The notes: generated by a model not told the origin, from the sequence alone. Positions 27,149 to 36,660 are shown, counted from the first letter of the stretch. The stretch: 64,000 nt of DNA from Heyndrickxia acidicola (GCF_001636425.1 NZ_KV440953.1:756847-820846), one strand, 5' to 3'. A program made the numbers and translations.

Positions 27149-27219
27149 AAATTTTATATGCTTTATACGCTAAAATCCCTAACCCTCTCCCACCCGAAAA
27201 CAAAAAAAGGTAAAGGACC

Positions 27220-27375
27220 TTATAACGATTTTTTACTTAGATTAATTTTCTCGTATAAGGCTATGATAGATGTTTTTTCTCTTTTTTCTTCTTCAGTTAA
27301 GCTTGAAAATTGGTATCTCCTTTCTATTTCTGCTATTAGAGTAGATAATTTGAGAAACTTTACATGAGCGGACAT
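27220..27375 (-). CDS. Small hypothetical protein, 51 aa
   Basis: Minus-strand frame MSAHVKFLKLSTLIAEIERR then YQFSSLTEEEKREKTSIIAL, ending NLSKKSL. It is charged, mostly helical, with coding-like composition. The frame is open 13 more codons upstream and there is no good ribosome binding site, so it may be a fragment. It lies about 125 bases from the attachment-site-like cluster at 27499. Confidence 0.35.
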   Translation of the reverse strand: MSAHVKFLKLSTLIAEIERRYQFSSLTEEEKREKTSIIALYEKINLSKKSL

Positions 27376-27640
27376 ATCAGAACTAATAATTTTTTCATAA
27401 ACGAACGGGTGCTATAGTTAAATAAGAAAGTTACAATTGGCAACGTACTTTAGTGTCACTGTTCTAACTGTATTAGCTCTGGATACTATAACAGACCACC
27501 TGCTCACCAATTTGCTAACACGTTTGCTCACATAATTATTTTCCTGAGCTTATTTTATTTAACTAAGTTGGTTTTCTCACCCCTGAAAAACCTTATTAAA
27601 TCAAGCTTTCTTACTCTCATTTAATTTAACTGAACTAGTT

Positions 27641-27700
27641 TGATTCTGTGACACAAAATTGACAGGGTGGGGGTCGCTGGTTCGAGCCCAGTCAGAATCA
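27641..27700 (+). tRNA. tRNA-like fragment (acceptor stem plus T-arm only)
   Basis: TGATTCTG (27641-27648) pairs perfectly with CAGAATCA (27693-27700). Inside is a T-arm GCTGG-TTCGAGC-CCAGT. The D-arm and anticodon arm are replaced by about 27 unrelated bases, so it is not a functional tRNA. It looks like the tRNA-derived core of an integration site. Confidence 0.4.
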
Positions 27701-27711
27701 TGCCGAATGAA

Positions 27712-27760
27712 AGGCCTGTAGTGCTTGAGTATCAAGGGGTGCAGGCTTTTTTTATTTTTT
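27712..27760 (+). terminator. Rho-independent terminator after tRNA-like core
   Basis: GCCTGTA pairs with TGCAGGC, with an inner CTTGA/TCAAG stem, followed by a long T-run. Confidence 0.7.
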
Positions 27761-27952
27761 TTGTGATTTACTCCATTGATCGCTTAAAAGATGGTTTGCT
27801 CACATTTGCTCACAAATTTTTCGATGGCTTCCTACTTTACGTTTAGGCAAACGAATAAAGAATTATTTATGTAAAATGTGGTAAGGTAAAAAAGTATGGA
27901 GTTATTCTCTTATATAATGAAAAACTATATGAAAAAGGAAGAAGGTGATGAA

Positions 27953-30024
27953 ATGCCAACTAACAATAAACCCAATAGATTAATCGCTGAAAAATCTCCT
28001 TACTTACTTCAACACGCACATAATCCCGTTGACTGGTATCCGTGGGGAGAAGAGGCTTTTGATAAAGCTAAACGCGAGAACAAGCCAGTTTTCGTATCTA
28101 TTGGGTATTCCTAGTTTGGTATCACAAAGCTACATGTCATTGGTGCCATGTGATGGAAAAGGAGTCCTTCGAGGACCAGGAAGTAGCAGATGTATTAAAT
28201 GAACATTATATTTCGATAAAGGTAGACAGAGAGGAACGTCCGGATGTTGATTCGATATACATGAACGTTTGCCAGATGTTGACCGGGCAGGGAGGATGGC
28301 CGTTAAATGTATTTCTGACACCCGATCAGAAGCCTTTTTATGCCGGGACTTATTTTCCAAAGGAAAGCAAATATGGCCGTCCCGGATTAATGGATGTCCT
28401 ACCTCAATTATCGGAAAGGTACCAAAATGATCTACTGGACATTGTCCGAATTGCTGATAAGATTACGAATGCTTTAAATGAGCGCTCTATGCTCCAGCCA
28501 GGGACAGATGTTGCAGAGGAGACAATTCATCAGGCCTATCAGCAAATAGCTCAAAGCTTTGATACAATATACGGCGGATTTGGGCCAGCACCTAAATTCC
28601 CAATGCCCCATCAACTGATGTTTTTGCTTCGCTATTTTAAATGGACAGGGACGGAGCTTGCATTGACTATGGTAGAAAGGACGCTTGACTCGATGATGAA
28701 TGGCGGCATTTATGATCAAATCGGAGGCGGGTTTTCACGTTATTCGACGGATATGATGTGGCTAGTTCCTCATTTTGAAAAAATGCTCTATGACAATGCA
28801 TTGCTACTTTATACTCTTTCAGAAACGTACCAGATTACAAGGGATCCCCGCTTGAAAAAAACGGCTACTGAACTGGTCGCTTTTATTGAGAGAGAGATGA
28901 CATCTCCAAACGGTTCCTTTTACTCTGCACTTGATGCCGATAGTGAAGGAATAGAGGGCAAGTATTATGTGTGGGATGAACACGATATTTTTGCTATTTT
29001 GGATAATACTTTGGCTGAGTTATTTTGTGAGGTTTATGATATTTCACCAGAAGGAAACTTTGAAGGCAAGAGCATCCCAAATAAAATCAGCTCGAGGATA
29101 GAAAAAATAGCGGCAGCTAGAAATGAACCGATTCAGCAACTAGAAGAAAAATTGGAAAATGCCAAAAAGCAGCTATTAAAGGAAAGAGAAAAGCGTGTTT
29201 ACCCGCATTTGGATGATAAAGTGTTAACCTCCTGGAATGGTCTCATGATGGCTGCTTTGGCAAAGGCCGGTGCGGTTTTTCAGGAAAAATCCTATATTCT
29301 CAAAGCAAGCAAAGCAGCTGCATTTATTGAATCAAATTTGTGGACAGGAACACAATTATATGCCCGTTTCCGGGATGGGGAGGTCAAGTATGCAGCCTAT
29401 CTGGATGATCATGCTTACTTATTGTGGGGGTATCTTGATCTTTATGAGGCAGCTGGTGATGCCTGTTTTCTGGAAAAAGCGATACAGCTGAAGGAAATAA
29501 TGTTCGATCGTTTCTGGGATGCAAAAGAAGGCGGTTTTTATTTTACAGATGATACCTCGGAAACACTCATATCCCGAGAAAAACAGGGATATGACGGAGC
29601 TTTGCCTTCAGGCAACAGCGTAGCTGCATTGCAGCTGTGGAAGCTTTCGAAGCTGATAGGGGATGAAGATCTGCTCAGAAAAGTAGAAAATCTGCTCTCA
29701 GCTTTCCAAAAGGAAATGGAAAGCTATCCTGGCGGAATGGTCTATATGCTGCAAGCACCACTTTCCATGTTTGGGGGCGGCAAAGAGATTTTTGTGTCAG
29801 GCAATGATCCTGTTAAAAGGGAGCAATTCTTGAATGAATTCAAATCCTTTTTTTTTCCTTTTGACAGTTGCGTTGAAGTAGATCCAAAAGCAAATATTGT
29901 TATTAGTGCTTGGAAAGATAAAATGAATCCAAAAGAAGAATTTGCATTATATATTTGTGAAAATTATGCTTGTCAGTTTCCTCTCACTTCTTTAGAAGAA
30001 GGCCTTAAAACACTGGCACCTTAA
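27953..30024 (+). pseudogene. yyaL: YyaL-family (DUF255 thioredoxin-like) gene with 20-bp insertion
   Basis: Full-length member of the YyaL family: an N-terminal thioredoxin-like DUF255 domain and a C-terminal (alpha/alpha)6 N-acylglucosamine-epimerase-like barrel. Without the insertion it encodes 683 aa, the usual length (B. subtilis YyaL about 690). Codon 53 (GYS) is followed by 20 extra bases (28112-28131) bringing an immediate TAG, then THE CORRECT frame resumes at TCHWCHVMEKESFED. The insertion sits precisely before the CxxC redox motif. Both 5' and 3' parts look otherwise intact, so damage is recent or an internal start (GTG 28150) gives a 624-aa product lacking the CxxC. Two orphan 5' ends of the same gene lie at 15298 and 18199. 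Confidence 0.9.
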
Positions 30025-30052
30025 TAAAAATGAATGAAAAGTGCATCCTAGG

Positions 30053-30081
30053 AAAAGCGAAGCTGGAAGCTTCGCTTTTTT
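30053..30081 (+). terminator. Rho-independent terminator
   Basis: AAAAGCGAAGC-TGGAA-GCTTCGCTTTT followed by T residues, between yyaL and the hydrolase gene. Confidence 0.85.
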
Positions 30082-30096
30082 AAAGGAGTGAAACGG

Positions 30097-30879
30097 ATGC
30101 CTTATGTACAGCATGATGACCGGCGGCTATTTTATGAAATAATGGGAAGCGGAGTCCCTATACTGTTTATTCACCCGCCTGGCATGGGAAGGAAAACCTT
30201 TCAAAAACAAGAAAGCCTGCAAGCGTTTTATCGGTTGATTTTTATGGATTTGAGCGGGCATGGGGAAAGCTCGTGTCCTCAACGGCTGACTTTGCAAACC
30301 TTTATTGATGATGTTGAAGCAATAAGGAGCCACCTAAATATAGAGAACTTTTATTTGTTTGCATATTCTGCCGGAGGAATAGTAGCTCAGGAATATGCAA
30401 TTCAATTTAGGAATAGAGTCAAGGGGCTGATGTTATCAGGAGGTTATCCAAAAGTCATGTCAAAACGTCTGGAAGCAGAGCATCATATCGGAATTTGGAT
30501 GGCCGAAAAGCATCCTGTATGGCTATCACGACTGTTATCATACAGCCATTTTAGTGAAAAGGAACGGCAAAAAGAAATCTTTCAGCAAATGCTGAAAACC
30601 GATCCGCAAGTATGGATGCAATTTTATCAAATTTCGCTTCAGTATGATTGCCTTGACAGAATCAGCAGCATCAAGGCACGAATGATGCTTTTATATGGCA
30701 CACAAGCAGACTCCGTTAATTATCATGCTCGATTCTATCCGAATATCATCGATACGGAAATCATTTTTATTCCACATGCAGAACATCAGCTGCCAACAAG
30801 AAAATCATTGCAGGTCAACCAGTTTATTGACCAGTTTATTAAAAACCAAGAATTATTTAACGATAAAAATATTATGTAA
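30097..30879 (+). CDS. Alpha/beta hydrolase
   Basis: 260-aa alpha/beta-hydrolase-fold enzyme. The start at 30097 is chosen because AAAGGAG ends 8 bases upstream. Visible are the oxyanion region FIHPPGMG (about 28-35), DLSGHGES near 57, the nucleophile elbow AYSAGG near 95, an acid in LYGTQADSV near 212 and the catalytic His in IPHAEHQLP near 235. The cap region between holds Trp- and His-rich helices. The reaction cannot be told; relatives include esterases, proline iminopeptidases and C-C hydrolases. The terminator hairpin of the upstream gene lies directly before it, so it probably has its own promoter or depends on readthrough. Confidence 0.88.
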   Translation: MPYVQHDDRRLFYEIMGSGVPILFIHPPGMGRKTFQKQESLQAFYRLIFMDLSGHGESSCPQRLTLQTFIDDVEAIRSHLNIENFYLFAYSAGGIVAQEYAIQFRNRVKGLMLSGGYPKVMSKRLEAEHHIGIWMAEKHPVWLSRLLSYSHFSEKERQKEIFQQMLKTDPQVWMQFYQISLQYDCLDRISSIKARMMLLYGTQADSVNYHARFYPNIIDTEIIFIPHAEHQLPTRKSLQVNQFIDQFIKNQELFNDKNIM

Positions 30880-30896
30880 ACCAAATGAACAAAATG

Positions 30897-30929
30897 AAAA
30901 ACAGTGTATGCAGGATACACTGTTTTTTT
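30897..30929. terminator. Bidirectional terminator
   Basis: AAAAACAGTGTAT/ATACACTGTTTTT between convergent hydrolase and MFS genes. Confidence 0.85.
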
Positions 30930-30945
30930 ATGGCAGCTAAAGCAT

Positions 30946-32217
30946 TCAACTGGAAGTAGCAGTTGTTTTTTTGTTAGGATCTGTTTCCGGTCTTACCGCT
31001 TTGAAGGTTAGGCCGCCCGCAATTAAGCATAGTACAGCAAAGATGATAAACAAAAGGGTGGGGTTATGATTCATGAAATAAGCCATTAAAGGAGGGCCTG
31101 CTGCTACACCGATATATCTCATCGAGCTGTAAAGGGAGGATATGGTTCCCCTGACTTCCTTTTCAATGGCTTGATTAATTAAGGCATCCAGGCATGGCAG
31201 GCTTGCCCCTATGCCTATCCCGCATATTAAAAAGACAATTAAAAGATAAATGAATTGGTCTGAAAAACTGACAGCCAGTGTAGAAATTCCAGTCAGTATA
31301 ATGCTTGAAAACGTAATCCATTTCATTACAACCATGTTGTCGTTTATGACTTTTCCGGCGATAAACGAGGCAAGGCATAATGCAGCAAGAGGGATGGCTA
31401 ACAAAAAGCCTTTTTTCACCCCGTGGAAATGATAATTGTCCTCAAGAACATTGGACAAATAGAAAAGGACGGCAAATAAAATAAGCATTAAAATCGCTCC
31501 AATGGCAAATACCGATAAAAGCCACTTGCTTTCAACATGAAAAACTTCCTTTGTATTCTTTAAAAATTCTTTAAAGGTTGTACCTTTTTCTTCTTTCGAA
31601 GGTTTTTTGACCAAAAAAATAATTGACAAAACGGAGATAAGGCAAAATACAGGAAACCCGAAGAAGGGTAGGAACCAAATAAATCCTGCCAAAAAAGATC
31701 CCAATATCGGACTTAGGACTTTTCCGAAGGTGTTAGAGGTTTCAATAATTCCGAGTGTAGAACTAACATCTTTATCTTTTTTGAACATATCGCCTACTAA
31801 CGGAAGAACAATCGGTGCCCCTCCAGCGGCGCCAATTCCCTGTAAAATTCGTCCAGTCAAAATCAAACCATACGGGCTATCCATCTTCCATGACGCCCAT
31901 CCGGAAAGAAGGCCTCCCAATCCTGCGATAATTAATGAAGGAATGATGACAATTTTTCTTCCGAACCTATCGGAAAGATAACCCGCAACTGGAATAAGGA
32001 ATATGGCAACGACAGAAAAAACAGTTATAATATAGCTTGATTGCAGTCTGGAAATATCAAGCTTTTTTTCCATTAGGGGCAGGACGGGAATGAGCATGGA
32101 ATTCCCCAATGTCATAATTAATGGAATGGAGGATAAAGCAACAATTGCCCAGCGCTTTTGATGGATTTCTGATTCTCCGCTGCCGTTTGTCTCTATCTGG
32201 GAGTCATTTTGTTTCAT
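30946..32217 (-). CDS. MFS drug/metabolite efflux transporter (12-14 TM)
   Basis: 423-aa major facilitator exporter of the DHA1 type. Marks are GNSMLIPVLPLMEKKLDIS in helix 1 (proton antiport motif D1-like), GYLSDRFGRKIVIIPSLII between helices 2 and 3 (motif A), GRILQGIGAAGGAPIVLPLVGDMF in helix 4-5 (motifs B and C region), and SLYSSMRYIGVAAGPPLMAY late in the protein. The N-terminal 22 residues are soluble and the C-terminus is charged. AAAGGAC precedes the ATG. It is probably a proton-driven export pump. The substrate is unknown; some Bacillus relatives export siderophores or drugs. It is convergent with the hydrolase and divergent from the MOSC gene. Confidence 0.88.
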   Translation of the reverse strand: MKQNDSQIETNGSGESEIHQKRWAIVALSSIPLIMTLGNSMLIPVLPLMEKKLDISRLQSSYIITVFSVVAIFLIPVAGYLSDRFGRKIVIIPSLIIAGLGGLLSGWASWKMDSPYGLILTGRILQGIGAAGGAPIVLPLVGDMFKKDKDVSSTLGIIETSNTFGKVLSPILGSFLAGFIWFLPFFGFPVFCLISVLSIIFLVKKPSKEEKGTTFKEFLKNTKEVFHVESKWLLSVFAIGAILMLILFAVLFYLSNVLEDNYHFHGVKKGFLLAIPLAALCLASFIAGKVINDNMVVMKWITFSSIILTGISTLAVSFSDQFIYLLIVFLICGIGIGASLPCLDALINQAIEKEVRGTISSLYSSMRYIGVAAGPPLMAYFMNHNPTLLFIIFAVLCLIAGGLTFKAVRPETDPNKKTTATSS

Positions 32218-32308
32218 TGTCCTTTTTCCTTTCTGTGTTGTGTCTACATTTTAATATTTGCTGGTTTTAATTTTTTATTAAAAAATTTATTTTTTTGGAG
32301 GCTATGGA

Positions 32309-32947
32309 ATGGAAATTATAAGCTTAAGTATTGGAATGCCAAAAGAAGTTGACTATAACGGCCTTATGGTAACTACAGGGATTCAAAAGAAGACTGTTCA
32401 AGAAGCAGTTCTAACAGTGGATGGATTTAATGAGGACGGGGTAGCGAATACAAATTTTCATGGTGGGCCCGATCGAGCTGTGTGCTTTTATCCGTTTGAA
32501 CACTATAAACAGTGGGAGAGAGAATTCAATGTTCCATTTCATCCACCTGCTTTTGGCGAAAATCTGACGGTTACAGGCATGGTGGAACAGGATCTTTATA
32601 TTGGTGACATTCTTCAGGTGGGAGAAACCATATTGCAAATTACACAGCCTCGTGTGCCATGCTCCACAATATCCTGGCAAAATAAAAATACTCTTTTATT
32701 AAAAAGATTGGTTCATACCTGTTTTACTGGATATTTTACAAGGGTGTTGCAGGAAGGAATCATTTTTTCGGATTCTAAGGTTGTTAAACTGGAAGAATCA
32801 CCTAAGAAAATCACTGTTTTTAATGTCCTCCATACGTATATGCATGATGCAAGAAACAAGGAAGCCGTTGACTCGATCCTCGAGGTAGATACGCTTGCAC
32901 CTGCAATGCGGCAAATGCTAGAAAAAAAACGTACTCCATCCAGCTAA
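32309..32947 (+). CDS. MOSC domain protein (YiiM-like)
   Basis: 212-aa MOSC-domain protein. Its core includes ANTNFHGGPDRAVCFYPFEHY (about 47-66), FGENLTVTGM near 90 and the conserved cysteine in ITQPRVPCSTIS near 118, which in MOSC proteins lies at the molybdenum-cofactor site. The C-terminal about 50 residues form the helical extension seen in YiiM (VFNVLHTYMHDARNKEAVDS). YiiM-type proteins reduce N-hydroxylated bases. GGAGG lies 7 bases before the ATG. The moaA-moeA-mobB genes for molybdenum cofactor are 18 kb away in the same window. Confidence 0.88.
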   Translation: MEIISLSIGMPKEVDYNGLMVTTGIQKKTVQEAVLTVDGFNEDGVANTNFHGGPDRAVCFYPFEHYKQWEREFNVPFHPPAFGENLTVTGMVEQDLYIGDILQVGETILQITQPRVPCSTISWQNKNTLLLKRLVHTCFTGYFTRVLQEGIIFSDSKVVKLEESPKKITVFNVLHTYMHDARNKEAVDSILEVDTLAPAMRQMLEKKRTPSS

Positions 32948-33672
32948 TTACAAAATGTTTACTCATCATTATTGTTTCATTGGCACTAGCGGGAATGCTC
33001 ATTTAAAAGCAAATACAAAATTTAATGAATCACACAAAGTATGTAAGCATTTCTTTTTTACTCTGTTAAAGGACTCTATTATTTTTAAAAAGACGTATAC
33101 GAGTGCCAATTTTTCAACAAAAGGCTTATTCGTAAACTTTGTTGCTAACGACACAAAGATGCATTGTAATAAAACTTGTGTATTATTTTGTGAACACATA
33201 TTATATAGGTATCTTTTTGTACATACAGTATATTCTATTCAAAAACAACCTTAAACATGGCGGAAGATCTTGAAAATTGAGAAATTTTTCATTTTTAATG
33301 GAATTCTCATCTTATTTTCATGAGGATTTAGGAAACCTGAAGTAATATGGAAATGGCTGGTAAGAACGATTTTATCGTTGGCCCCAACCTTTACCCCCTT
33401 TTTATATTACTCATTATAAAGTTCCTTTTTTAAATCGGCCATGGAGCCGGTTTTTTTTTAGCCTGTTTTTATAGGTTTTTAATCCAATTCTCATTTGCCG
33501 TTGATATCATTTTGAAAATGCAATTGTAAACCATGCTATAAAAACTCCATTTTCTGTTTAAAATATAATGCCATAAAATTTTTAAAATGTCTCATTAACC
33601 CTTAAAATAAAAATAACTGAAGGGGATGATTCCCGATTTTAGTTAAACTTGGTTCTAAGCAGGTGATAGATA
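32948..33672. other. Gene-free leader region of about 725 bp
   Basis: No coding region is supported. It holds the repeat word TTAAAGGACTCTATT (33066-33080), a small hairpin AACGAT-TTT-ATCGTT near 33367, and the terminator at 33434. Two TTCTCATxTT-type words near 33301 and 33489 resemble direct-repeat sites bound by OmpR-type regulators and may serve the two-component operon that follows. Confidence 0.4.
33434..33460 (+). terminator. Terminator-like hairpin with 9 T residues
   Basis: ATCGGC-CATGGA-GCCGGT followed by a T-run, 210 bases upstream of the response regulator. With no gene just before it, it may be a transcriptional attenuator or end a small RNA starting near 33330. Confidence 0.6.
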
Positions 33673-34353
33673 ATGAAAAAGATACTTTTAGTTGAGGATG
33701 AAAAAAATCTGGCAAGATTTATTGAATTGGAATTAAAGCATGAGGGTTACGAAATCAAAGTGGCCTACGATGGACGTGAAGGATTAGAAGCTGGTATTAA
33801 TGAACAATGGGATGTTATCCTATTGGACTTAATGCTTCCAAGCCTTAATGGACTTGAAGTATGCAGAAGGATAAGGGCTGAAAAAGAAACTCCTATTATT
33901 ATGCTTACAGCCAGAGACAGCGTAATGGACAGGGTATCCGGACTTGACCACGGTGCAGATGATTATATCGTTAAGCCTTTTGCTATAGAGGAATTATTGG
34001 CGAGGCTGAGAGCGATTTTCAGAAGGATTGAAAGCAAGGATGTAAAGACAAGCTTCACCACTTTTACTTTCCGTGATCTTGTAGTTGAAAAAGAAAGCAG
34101 GGTTGTGAGAAAAGGAAATGAGATTATAGAAGTAACAAAAAGGGAATACGATCTTTTGCTCACATTGCTTGAAAACAAAAATATCGTGATGACGAGGGAA
34201 GCATTGTTGAATAAAGTGTGGGGTTATGAGACCGAAGTTGAAACAAATGTAGTAGATGTGTATATAAGGTATTTGCGGAATAAGATTGATACACAGGGTG
34301 AAGACAGCTATATTCAAACGGTTCGCGGAACCGGGTACGTGATGCGCGAATGA
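33673..34353 (+). CDS. OmpR/PhoB-type response regulator (ArlR-like)
   Basis: 226-aa response regulator. The receiver domain has the acidic pair LVEDE at the N-terminus, the phosphoacceptor Asp in VILLDLMLP near residue 52, Thr in MLTARD near 80 and Lys in [19 protein letters not shown] near 102. The C-terminal winged helix (about 130-226) ends with the typical [13 protein letters not shown] and [19 protein letters not shown] lies before the ATG. The ATG of the kinase gene overlaps its stop, so both are co-translated. It is closest in feel to ArlR and B. subtilis YkoG; the signal is unknown. Confidence 0.9.
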   Translation: MKKILLVEDEKNLARFIELELKHEGYEIKVAYDGREGLEAGINEQWDVILLDLMLPSLNGLEVCRRIRAEKETPIIMLTARDSVMDRVSGLDHGADDYIVKPFAIEELLARLRAIFRRIESKDVKTSFTTFTFRDLVVEKESRVVRKGNEIIEVTKREYDLLLTLLENKNIVMTREALLNKVWGYETEVETNVVDVYIRYLRNKIDTQGEDSYIQTVRGTGYVMRE

Positions 34354-35747
34354 GTCATATACAAAAATGGGTTAAAAGAAGTTCTTTAAAAGTTAAATGG
34401 TCCATTGGTGCAAGTTCTGCCATCTTTATCACATTCTTCTTATTTAGCTGCCTTCAATACAATTTTATCAGTAAATGGCTTCTTCATGAGGAACAAACCA
34501 GTGTGAATGAAGTACTGGATGAATTGGAAAACAGGGGACCATTTATCACAATGGATGATTTATTGGACAGCAAGGATATCATTAAGCAGGTAATGGAGAA
34601 GGACCAAACCATTCGAATTCTGGATAAATCTGGAAAGGAGCTTCTGTCTGTAAAAAGCAAGGATTCTTCCCCATTTTATATCCCATTTCAGCCTGTTTCA
34701 AAGAATACCACCGTTTTAATTAAAACCGATAAAGATGAGATTTATGTAGGACGTGGACCTATTCATACGAGGAAATTCAGCGGTTATGTAGAAGTGGTCT
34801 ATCCTTTATATACCTACCACCGCCTCATGCGCAATTTATTAGTTGTCATGGCATTTTTTGGTGCCATCTCTCTTGTATTGAGCGGCCTTTTTGGATTTAT
34901 CATGGCTAAAAATTTTTTAAAGCCTTTGCAGAAGCTTGCTTCTGCCATGCAAAGCATACGGAAAAAAGGGTTTCAAGCCAGAATGGAGCCAAACGGTTCA
35001 AACGATGAGCTGGGGGACTTAACGAATATCTTTAATGAAATGATGGATAAAATCGAACTGTCCTTTATCCAGCAGAAACAATTCGTTGAAGATGCATCAC
35101 ATGAATTGCGTACACCCGTTCAGATTATGGAAGGGCATTTGAACCTATTGAATCGATGGGGCAAAAATAATCCAGATATACTGGAAGAATCCTTATCCGC
35201 CTCCTTGCAGGAATTGGATCGTATGAAAAAACTTGTACAGGAGCTATTGGACTTATCGAGGGCAGAGCAGCCGAACCAGATTATAAGGGATCAAAATACT
35301 AATGCATTGCACAAATTGCAGCAAATCATAAAAAACTTTGAACTTATTCATGAAGATTTTATTTTTAATTTGCATTGTGATCCCAAAATGGATACGGATG
35401 TAAAAATAAATGAAAACCATTTTGAACAAATTATGATTATCGTTCTGGATAATGCCGTTAAATATTCAGATGATGTTCAGAAGGTTAATATAACGCTTAA
35501 AGAGGAAAATCAATTCCTTCATATTGATATTCAAGATTATGGAGTCGGTATTCCTAGTGTGGATTTACCTAATATTTTCCATCGTTTCTACAGGGTTGAT
35601 AAAGCTAGAAGCAGGGAAAAAGGAGGGAATGGACTGGGCCTTGCCATTGCCAAGCAAATTATTGAGAGTTATTCAGGCAAGGTTTACGCTAGGAGCAAGG
35701 TAGGGGAAGGAACCACAATTACCTTTATATTGCCGAAAATACGATAA
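34350..35747 (+). CDS. Sensor histidine kinase (ArlS-like)
   Basis: 465-aa membrane sensor kinase partnered with the preceding regulator. Helix 1 (about 20-40), an extracytoplasmic domain of about 120 residues, and helix 2 (about 165-187) are followed by a HAMP segment ([16 protein letters not shown]). HisKA has the phospho-His in [20 protein letters not shown] near 250. The ATP-binding domain shows the N-box [10 protein letters not shown]1 DYGVGIP, F-box [12 protein letters not shown] and G2 [21 protein letters not shown] and the ArlS-like ectodomain length support an ArlS-type assignment. The overlap ATGA with the regulator indicates translational coupling. Confidence 0.9.
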   Translation: MSHIQKWVKRSSLKVKWSIGASSAIFITFFLFSCLQYNFISKWLLHEEQTSVNEVLDELENRGPFITMDDLLDSKDIIKQVMEKDQTIRILDKSGKELLSVKSKDSSPFYIPFQPVSKNTTVLIKTDKDEIYVGRGPIHTRKFSGYVEVVYPLYTYHRLMRNLLVVMAFFGAISLVLSGLFGFIMAKNFLKPLQKLASAMQSIRKKGFQARMEPNGSNDELGDLTNIFNEMMDKIELSFIQQKQFVEDASHELRTPVQIMEGHLNLLNRWGKNNPDILEESLSASLQELDRMKKLVQELLDLSRAEQPNQIIRDQNTNALHKLQQIIKNFELIHEDFIFNLHCDPKMDTDVKINENHFEQIMIIVLDNAVKYSDDVQKVNITLKEENQFLHIDIQDYGVGIPSVDLPNIFHRFYRVDKARSREKGGNGLGLAIAKQIIESYSGKVYARSKVGEGTTITFILPKIR

Positions 35748-35777
35748 AGCCGATGATGAACAATCATCGGCTTTTTT
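35747..35777 (+). terminator. Rho-independent terminator
   Basis: AAGCCGATGAT/ATCATCGGCTT plus T-run immediately after the kinase stop. Confidence 0.88.
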
Positions 35778-35879
35778 GTGCATCTTAAAAGGTAAGTAAG
35801 TCAGGCCATGGCTGAAAAAAAGGGATTTTTGTGCTTTAAAGCAAAAAATGGGTCAGGCCCCTAAATATTGGTTTGTCTG

Positions 35880-36389
35880 TTATCGTCTTTCCGATACATC
35901 TACTTCTGTGTATTGCATATCTGTATTTTTAGGCATTTTGATTTCCAATATACCATCCCTAAATTGTGCAGTGGTACCTTTTTTCTTTACAAGGCACGGC
36001 AAAGTAATAATTTGCCGTTCACCCTGGGAAGGTATATTTTCAAGAATTGCCTGATTTGAAGTGTGGAAGATTCGAATCTGTTTTGCCCATTCTTCCTCTT
36101 TTAATGGAACACGGACAAAAATATCATCAAACGTTTCAAAAACAGCGGCTTGAATTGTTTGCTGCTGAACTCCTCTAGTGTCCTCCATTTGCTGTTCACC
36201 TTGAGGCTGCTGTTGAAACATGGACGAGGCATTTTTCATTAGACCATCCTGATTAAAAAGGCCCTGCCATTGATCAGGCATCACTTGGGAGAGCATGTTT
36301 TGCACATGTTTTTCAATATCTTGAGGTTTGATTTGACCCATCCAGTTGGATGATTCCTTATTAAACGGGAACATATTCCAAGGAAACAT
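35880..36389 (-). CDS. Hsp20/alpha-crystallin-like protein
   Basis: 169-aa protein. The N-terminal about 80 residues are rich in Met, Gln, Asn and Trp (MFPWNMFPFNKESSNWMG, QQQPQGEQQ). The C-terminal about 85 residues resemble a small heat-shock beta-sandwich (FETFDDIFVRVPL, IRIFHTSNQAILENI, and near the end FRDGILEIKMPKN, the usual GVL-I-like strand). A similar Hsp20-like gene, yocM, lies in the wider odhAB region of B. subtilis, but CotP/GerPE-type spore proteins share this fold, so the exact name is left open. It is convergent with the two-component operon. Confidence 0.7.
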   Translation of the reverse strand: MFPWNMFPFNKESSNWMGQIKPQDIEKHVQNMLSQVMPDQWQGLFNQDGLMKNASSMFQQQPQGEQQMEDTRGVQQQTIQAAVFETFDDIFVRVPLKEEEWAKQIRIFHTSNQAILENIPSQGERQIITLPCLVKKKGTTAQFRDGILEIKMPKNTDMQYTEVDVSERR

Positions 36390-36660
36390 GTGAATCCTCC
36401 CTTCTTAATGCATATAAACATTTAAAATAGTGTTAGAAAATTCCGATTCAATAAATGCGCAATTTAGAATTGCCGCTATTAATCATTTCAGTATATGCTT
36501 CATGAAAACGGAGTGTTCAATTAGACCGGGCTATAGAAAGAAAAGAGCACAGTTGATAAGGGAAAGTAACAAATAACAGCATGTGGAATATCATAACGGT
36601 AAAGTTGTAAGACGGGAAAAGATGATATGATGAGAACGGCTCAGTTAAATTTCTTTGTTG

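Larger units (their letters stand above)
27499..27814. other. Attachment-site-like structure (arm repeats around tRNA-like core)
   Basis: The word TTTGCTCACA or a close variant occurs at 27499, 27511 and 27523 (exact 12-base spacing) and again at 27795 and 27805 (10-base spacing). Between them, at 27641-27700, is a tRNA-like acceptor/T-arm core. Arm-type repeats on both sides of a tRNA-derived core are the layout of a tyrosine-integrase attP site. No integrase gene was found nearby. Confidence 0.45.

Noticed and set aside
27158-27367. 69-aa plus-strand ORF opposite the small minus-strand ORF
   Set aside because: No ribosome binding site and poor composition; the minus strand reads more like protein.
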